64,000 bases of DNA from Microbacterium ureisolvens (GTDB lineage: Bacteria > Actinomycetota > Actinomycetes > Actinomycetales > Microbacteriaceae): positions 496,001 to 560,000 of the forward strand of contig NZ_JAEUAX010000001.1 in NCBI RefSeq assembly GCF_019511645.1, in the 5' to 3' direction. The first letter of the stretch is position 1. The number at the start of each line of letters is the position of its first letter. Below the pieces are notes generated by a model. That model worked only from the letters and a program-made list of their open reading frames with translations. It ran no database searches and had not been told where the DNA came from. Below are positions 59,003-64,000 of this stretch, in pieces. The translations under genes were made by a program, and so were the position numbers.

Positions 59003-60196
59003 ATGACCGACCTGCGTCTGTTCACGTCCGAATCCGTCACCGAGGGCCATCCCGACAAGATCTGCGACCAGATCTCGGACTCGATCCTCGACGCGATCCT
59101 GGACGCCGACCCGAACGGACGCGTGGCGGTGGAGACCCTCGTCACGACCGGCCTCGTCCACGTCGCCGGCGAGGTCTCGACCTCTGCGTACGTCGAGATC
59201 CCCGCGATCGTCCGCGACGTCGTCAACCGCATCGGCTACACCTCCAGCGAGACCGGGTTCGACGGCGACTCGTGCGGTGTGAGCGTGTCGATCGGCGCGC
59301 AGTCCTCCGACATCGCGGCCGGCGTCGACAAGGCGTTCGAGCGCCGCGAGGACGGCTCGGAAGACCCGCACGACCTGCAGGGCGCGGGCGACCAGGGCAT
59401 CATGTTCGGCTACGCGACGACAGAGACGCCCGAGCTCATGCCCATGGCCGCGTGGACGGCGCACCGCATGGCCGAGCGGCTCGCCGAAGCGCGTCGGTCG
59501 GGCGCGCTGCCGTTCCTGCGTCCGGACGGCAAGACCCAGGTCACTCTCGGCTACGACGGTGCGACACCCAAGACGGTCGAATCCGTCGTGCTGTCGACGC
59601 AGCACCACCCCGACATCTCGCAGAAGGCGCTGCGCGCTGCCGTCCGCGCCGAGGTCATCGATCCGGTCCTCGAGGCCACGGGCCTCGACCTGCCCGACGT
59701 GAAGTTCTACATCAACCCCGCCGGGCCGTTCGTGATCGGCGGTCCGAAGGGCGATGCCGGCCTCACCGGGCGCAAGATCATCATCGACACGTACGGCGGC
59801 GCTTCGCGCCACGGCGGCGGCGCGTTCAGCGGCAAGGACCCGTCGAAGGTCGACCGATCGGCCGCCTACGCGATGCGCTGGGTGGCGAAGAACGCCGTCG
59901 CCGCGGGGCTCGCCGACCGCCTCGAGGTGCAGGTCGCGTACGCGATCGGCAAGGCGAAGCCCGTCGGGCTCTACGTCGAGACGTTCGGCACGGGCCGCGT
60001 GGCCGACGACGTGATCACGCAGGCGATCCTCGACGTCTTCGATCTGCGCCCCAAGGCGATCATCGACTCCCTCGATCTGCTGCGGCCGATCTACGCGCAG
60101 ACTGCGGCGTACGGCCACTTCGGCCGCGAGCTGCCCGACTTCACGTGGGAGCGCACCGACCGCGCCGACGCGTTGCGCACGGCAGCCGGGCTCTGA
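59003..60196 (+). CDS. metK: S-adenosylmethionine synthetase
   Basis: A 397-residue enzyme making AdoMet from methionine and [23 protein letters not shown] is the start, [13 protein letters not shown] and [20 protein letters not shown] the two signatures, [10 protein letters not shown] the third motif. ATG at 59003 follows GGAG. No SAM riboswitch was recognised upstream. Confidence 0.98.
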   Translation: MTDLRLFTSESVTEGHPDKICDQISDSILDAILDADPNGRVAVETLVTTGLVHVAGEVSTSAYVEIPAIVRDVVNRIGYTSSETGFDGDSCGVSVSIGAQSSDIAAGVDKAFERREDGSEDPHDLQGAGDQGIMFGYATTETPELMPMAAWTAHRMAERLAEARRSGALPFLRPDGKTQVTLGYDGATPKTVESVVLSTQHHPDISQKALRAAVRAEVIDPVLEATGLDLPDVKFYINPAGPFVIGGPKGDAGLTGRKIIIDTYGGASRHGGGAFSGKDPSKVDRSAAYAMRWVAKNAVAAGLADRLEVQVAYAIGKAKPVGLYVETFGTGRVADDVITQAILDVFDLRPKAIIDSLDLLRPIYAQTAAYGHFGRELPDFTWERTDRADALRTAAGL

Positions 60197-60206
60197 CGCC
60201 GGCCGC

Positions 60207-62225
60207 GTGACCGCGGTGCACGACGAACCCGACTCCGGCGATCGGCCGCGGCGTTCCCGCCACGTCGCGCGCGTGCTGATCGACTCGCCGCTGCCACAGC
60301 TCGACCGTCTGTTCGACTACGAGATCCCGGAGCAGCTCGTCGCGGACGCGGTGCCCGGCGTGCGGGTGCGCGTGCCGCTGCGCAGCGCCGGACGGATGGT
60401 CGACGCGTTCCTCGTCGAGGTGGGGGAGCCGGATGCCTCCGACCGCCCGCTCTCGCAGCTCGAGGCCGTCGTATCGCCTTTGCCCGTGCTGACGCCACCG
60501 CTCTATGCGCTGGCCCGGCGCGCCGCCGACCGCTCGGCGGGCTCGGCGGTCGACATCCTGCGTCTGGCGATCCCGAAGCGGATGGTGCGGGCCGAGAAGG
60601 CGTGGCTCGCCGCCGACCCGCCGGCGCGACCGGTGGTCGACGACGCGGATCGCGCGTGGGCCGACGGCGTCCTCGCCGTCTACCCGGGTCTCGCCGACGC
60701 CCTCGACGGCGCGGAGCGCCTCGCGCTGGACGCGCCGCCCGTGCCCGTGACGCTCGACGACGGCACCGTCGTCGGCTCCTGGGCGGTCCTCCTCGCCGCG
60801 GCGGCGACGCACACCCTGGCGGCGGGGCGGAGCGCCGTGATCGCCGTGCCGGATCACCGCGACCGCGCGCAGCTCGAAGCGGCGCTGGCGGCCCGCATCC
60901 CCGCCGGCGCGCTCGTCCGCGACGACGCGAAGCAGAGCGGCCCGGCACGGTACGCGGCATTCCTGCGCACCCTGGCCGCAGCACCGTGCGTCGTGATCGG
61001 CAACCGCTCCACCGTGTACGCGCCCGTCTCCGAACTCGGGCTGGTCGCGCTGTGGGACGACGGCGACCCGCTGCTGGGCGAACCCCTCAGCCCCGGCGTC
61101 CACGCCCGCGACGCGGCGCTGCTCCGGCAGGAGCTTCACGGCGGCGCCCTTGTGTTCGCGGGGCACACCCGCACCACCGACGTCGAGCGCCTCGTGGCCC
61201 TGCGCTGGGTGCGCGACCTCCCCGCGGCACGGCGCGTGAGCCCGCGTGTCGTGCTGAGCGCGAACCGCGAAGGAGAGTCGCGCGGCGCGCGGGTGCCGTC
61301 GTCGGCGTTCGCGGCCGCGCGCGAGGCGCTCACCGAGGGTCCCGTGCTGGTGCAGGTCGCCCGCCCCGGGTACGCGCCCGTGCTCGTGTGCGCCGACTGC
61401 CGGCGCCCCGCGCGCTGCGCGCACTGCGGCGGGCCGCTCCACGCCGCCCGGCAGGGCGCCGTGCCGACCTGTACATGGTGCGGTCGTGCCGCGAACGCCT
61501 GGGCGTGCCCCGAGTGCCGCTCGACCATGCTTCGCATGGCCTCGTCGGGAAGCGAGCGCACGGCCGACGAACTGGGGCGCGCCTTCCCGGGCACGCGGGT
61601 GATCGTCGCCGACGGCGACCACCCGGTGGCCGCGGTCGATGCGCGTCCCGCGCTCGTCGTCGCGACGCGCGGCGCCGAGCCGCTCGCCGCCGGCGGGTAC
61701 CGCGCGGTGATCCTGCTGGACGGGGATCGGATGCTGATGGCCGACGACCTGCGCATCGGCGAATCGTGTCTGCGCTGGTGGTCGAATGCGGCGGCCCTCG
61801 CCGCACCCGGTGCCCCCGTACACCTCGTCGGCGTGGGCGGAGAGATCGCCCGCACGCTCGCGACGTGGACACAGGCCGCGTACGCGCGTGCCGAGCTCGC
61901 GGACCGCGCACCGCTGCGCATGCCGCCCACCGTGCGCGTGGCCTCCGTCGACGGCCCGCGCGGCGCCGTCGACGCCGCAATCACCGAGTTGCGCGCCGCC
62001 GTCCCCGAGCTCGACGCGGAGGCGGTTCTCGGTCCGATCGCGTACGACGAGTCGGTGCGCGCCCTGGTGCGGTTCGACTACGGTCTCGGCGCCCGCGTCA
62101 CCGAGAGCCTGCGCGCGTCCGTCGTGGGCCACGCCGTGAAGGGGCGCCGGCCCGCGAAGGGTCGCACCCCCGGCCCCGCCCATACACTGAAGGTTCGGGT
62201 CGACGTGCCCGATCTCGACCTCTGA
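60207..62225 (+). CDS. priA: PriA-like primosomal protein N', helicase motifs degenerate
   Basis: A 672-residue protein. The N-terminal DNA-binding domain (VARVLIDSPLPQLDRLFDYE, VRVRVPLRSAGRMVDAFLVE) is typical. Where PriA has GxTGSGKTE there is LLAAAATHTLAAGRSAVIAV, and where it has DEEH there is VALWDDGDPLL, so it should not hydrolyse ATP. The zinc region (about 394-440) keeps eight Cys (CADC, CAHC, CTWC, CPEC). GTG at 60207 follows metK by ten bases. Loss of ATPase motifs is a known property of actinobacterial PriA proteins. Confidence 0.9.
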   Translation: MTAVHDEPDSGDRPRRSRHVARVLIDSPLPQLDRLFDYEIPEQLVADAVPGVRVRVPLRSAGRMVDAFLVEVGEPDASDRPLSQLEAVVSPLPVLTPPLYALARRAADRSAGSAVDILRLAIPKRMVRAEKAWLAADPPARPVVDDADRAWADGVLAVYPGLADALDGAERLALDAPPVPVTLDDGTVVGSWAVLLAAAATHTLAAGRSAVIAVPDHRDRAQLEAALAARIPAGALVRDDAKQSGPARYAAFLRTLAAAPCVVIGNRSTVYAPVSELGLVALWDDGDPLLGEPLSPGVHARDAALLRQELHGGALVFAGHTRTTDVERLVALRWVRDLPAARRVSPRVVLSANREGESRGARVPSSAFAAAREALTEGPVLVQVARPGYAPVLVCADCRRPARCAHCGGPLHAARQGAVPTCTWCGRAANAWACPECRSTMLRMASSGSERTADELGRAFPGTRVIVADGDHPVAAVDARPALVVATRGAEPLAAGGYRAVILLDGDRMLMADDLRIGESCLRWWSNAAALAAPGAPVHLVGVGGEIARTLATWTQAAYARAELADRAPLRMPPTVRVASVDGPRGAVDAAITELRAAVPELDAEAVLGPIAYDESVRALVRFDYGLGARVTESLRASVVGHAVKGRRPAKGRTPGPAHTLKVRVDVPDLDL

Positions 62226-62246
62226 CCCTCGACATCCAGGAACGTC

Positions 62247-63170
62247 ATGCGTCTCGTCTTCGCCGGCACTCCGGCGCCGGCTGTGCCGTCGCTGCGCCGG
62301 CTCGCGGCATCCGCCCACGACATCGCCGCGGTCATCACCCGCCAGGACGCCCCGCTCGGGCGCAAGCGCGTGCTGACGCCGTCGCCGGTGGCGGCAGCCG
62401 CCGAGGAGCTCGGCCTGCGGGTGATTCGCGCCGACCGGCTCGATTCCGCCGTCACGGCGGAGATCGCGGCACTCGAGCCGGACCTCGGCGTGATCGTCGC
62501 CTACGGCGGTCTCGTGCGCGAGCCGCTCCTGTCGACGCCGGCGCACGGCTGGATCAACCTGCACTTCTCGCTGCTGCCGCGCTGGCGCGGTGCCGCACCG
62601 GTGCAGCACGCGCTCATCGCCGGTGACGCGCGCACCGGGGCGAGCGTCTTCCAGCTCGTGCCCGAACTCGACGCGGGCGACGTGTTCGGCGAACTCGCCG
62701 TCGACATCCCCGCGAACGCCACCGCCGGCGACCTCCTCGCGTCTCTGGCCGACGACGGTGCGGGGCTCCTGTCCGACGTCGTCGACGCCATCGCCGCAGG
62801 CACCGCCGTCGCACGCGCCCAGCAGGGCGCGACGACGTATGCGGCGAAGCTCGGCGACGACGACGGCCGCATCCGGTGGGACCAACCGGCCGCGGCTGTG
62901 CTCGGCCGCATCCGCGGGGTCACCCCCGAGCCCGGCGCGCACACCACCATCGACGGTGCCCGGTTCAAAGTCCTCGCCGTCGCCGCGGCTCCCGATGACG
63001 CGCCGCTGCTCGCGCCGGGGACACTTGCGCTGCACGGCAAGCAGGTGATCGCCGGAACCGCGTCCACGCCGATCGCGCTCGAGACGGTGCAGCCCGCCGG
63101 CAAGGGCGCGATGCGCGCCGCCGACTGGTGGCGCGGGCGTCGCGAAGCGACCACGGCGGCGGGCTCGTGA
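62247..63170 (+). CDS. fmt: Methionyl-tRNA formyltransferase
   Basis: A 307-residue enzyme formylating initiator Met-tRNA. RLVFAGTPAPAVPSLRRLA is the start, VAYGGLVREPLLSTPAHGWI and NLHFSLLPRWRGAAPVQHAL the active site (Asn, His), TGASVFQLVPELDAGDVF the loop with the Asp. The C-terminal tRNA-binding domain follows from about 205. ATG at 62247. rsmB overlaps its stop (GTGA). Confidence 0.97.
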   Translation: MRLVFAGTPAPAVPSLRRLAASAHDIAAVITRQDAPLGRKRVLTPSPVAAAAEELGLRVIRADRLDSAVTAEIAALEPDLGVIVAYGGLVREPLLSTPAHGWINLHFSLLPRWRGAAPVQHALIAGDARTGASVFQLVPELDAGDVFGELAVDIPANATAGDLLASLADDGAGLLSDVVDAIAAGTAVARAQQGATTYAAKLGDDDGRIRWDQPAAAVLGRIRGVTPEPGAHTTIDGARFKVLAVAAAPDDAPLLAPGTLALHGKQVIAGTASTPIALETVQPAGKGAMRAADWWRGRREATTAAGS

Positions 63171-64000
63171 GCCGCACGGTCGCGGCGCGCCGCGTCGCAT
63201 ACGAGACGCTGCGGGCCGTCCACGAGTCGGACGCGTACGCGAACCTGCTGCTGCCGACCGCGATCTCCCGCGCCGCGCTCTCGACGGCCGACGCCGCGCT
63301 CGCGACCGAGCTCACCTACGGCACGCTCCGCCGCCAGGGCACATACGACGCGGTGATCGCGATCGCCGCCGACCGCCCCGTCTCCGACATCGATCCGGCC
63401 GTGCTCGACGCCCTGCGACTCGGCGTCCATCAGCTCCTGTCGACGAGAGTGGCCTCCCACGCGGCGGTGAACGAGTCCGTCGAGCTCGCCCGCGGGGCGG
63501 GCGGGCGCGGCGCCGCGGGGTTCGCGAACGCCGTGCTGCGCCGGGTCTCCCGCGACACCCCGGGGGACTGGATGACGCACGTGGCCGCCAGCGCGCGGTC
63601 CGACGACGAGCAGCTCGGACTGCTGTTCTCGCACCCCGTGTGGGTCGTGCGCGCCTTCCGCCGGGCGCTGGCGGCGGAGGGCCGGGTCGAGGAGCTCGAG
63701 GCGCTCCTCACGGCCGACAATGCATCGCCCCGCGTCACGATGGCGGCCCTTCCCGATCTTGCGGGCGTCCCCGACGACGGGCGGCGGACGCCGTTCTCGC
63801 CGATCGGCTTCCGCCTCGGCGGCGGCGACCCCGATGCGCTGGTGCGCACCTCGCGCGGCCGCATCCGCGTGCAGGACGAGGGCTCCCAGCTCGCCGCACT
63901 CGCACTCACGCGCGCCCTGCCGATCGCCGAGGGGGAGCGCTGGCTCGATCTGTGCGCCGGTCCCGGCGGCAAGACCGCGGTACTCGCCGCCGAGGCTCGG
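63167..64000 (+). CDS. rsmB: 16S rRNA m5C967 methyltransferase RsmB, 5' part
   Basis: The first 278 residues; the gene runs past the window end. The N-terminal NusB-like RNA-binding domain (AARRVAYETLRAVHESDAYANLLL, ALRLGVHQLLSTRVASHAAVNE) is followed by VQDEGSQLAALAL and the AdoMet-binding motif LDLCAGPGGKTAVLA. The catalytic Cys lies beyond the end. GTG at 63167 overlaps fmt. Confidence 0.95.
   Translation, partial: MSRTVAARRVAYETLRAVHESDAYANLLLPTAISRAALSTADAALATELTYGTLRRQGTYDAVIAIAADRPVSDIDPAVLDALRLGVHQLLSTRVASHAAVNESVELARGAGGRGAAGFANAVLRRVSRDTPGDWMTHVAASARSDDEQLGLLFSHPVWVVRAFRRALAAEGRVEELEALLTADNASPRVTMAALPDLAGVPDDGRRTPFSPIGFRLGGGDPDALVRTSRGRIRVQDEGSQLAALALTRALPIAEGERWLDLCAGPGGKTAVLAAEAR

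Noticed and set aside
60141-63200. 1019-codon minus-strand frame opposite priA and fmt
   Set aside because: Low-complexity Arg/Gly/Ala shadow sequence. Both plus-strand genes have clear family motifs.

Overview
The window is high-GC (about 70%), densely packed actinobacterial DNA. Gene order and protein sequences (rarA-rpsD-alaS-ruvX-mltG-aro, pyrR-pyrBC-carAB-pyrF-gmk-rpoZ, metK-priA-fmt-rsmB) point to a member of Microbacteriaceae, most likely Microbacterium; the genus is an inference. Many start codons overlap the preceding stop (GTGA, ATGA, TGATG), so most genes sit in translationally coupled operons. I saw no tRNA, rRNA, CRISPR array, insertion sequence or prophage.

Positions 1-5841 hold the least ordinary part. 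A 5'-truncated haem peroxidase resembling plant fatty-acid alpha-dioxygenases overlaps a cytochrome P450 that lacks the usual oxygen-activation residues, and an alpha/beta hydrolase follows. A facing two-gene operon encodes a conserved protein of unknown function and a second alpha/beta hydrolase with a Cys nucleophile. Together they look like a bacterial oxylipin-type pathway: a dioxygenase makes a fatty-acid hydroperoxide, a hydroperoxide-using P450 rearranges it, and hydrolases process the products. It resembles a split form of the fungal peroxidase-P450 fusion enzymes (Ppo / linoleate diol synthase).

Positions 6149-13147 carry thrS, an HIT-family nucleotide phosphorylase/hydrolase, and a complete vitamin B6 locus. 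In that locus pdxY and a MocR-type regulator (pdxR) diverge from pdxS-pdxT across a short region holding a perfect 14-bp palindrome. An EVE-like gene of unknown function follows.

Positions 13221-26978 are housekeeping: yebC, ruvCAB, yajC-secD-secF, relA, an orphan AbiEi-like protein antisense to the relA end, a DUF349 protein, a small membrane protein, rarA and rpsD. Positions 27108-36614 run from a small membrane protein and alaS through ruvX, mltG and aroE-aroC-aroK-aroB to an acetyltransferase.

Positions 36668-42051 hold a quinate/shikimate catabolic module: MHS-family transporter, second shikimate/quinate dehydrogenase, TetR regulator, and 3-dehydroshikimate dehydratase with a VOC domain. 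It sits inside the aro region, and aroQ is translationally coupled to the catabolic dehydratase. Two near-identical inverted-repeat operators face the two catabolic promoters.

Positions 42168-48880 contain efp, nusB, a SWIM-SNF2 ATPase, a metallo-beta-lactamase/Rieske fusion and a DoxX-like membrane protein. Positions 48954-58884 are the pyrimidine operon, with a recognisable PyrR-binding RNA element before pyrR. The operon ends in a guanylate kinase fused to an N-terminal actinobacterial integration-host-factor domain, and rpoZ follows. The window closes with metK, a PriA without recognisable ATPase motifs, fmt, and a 3'-truncated rsmB.
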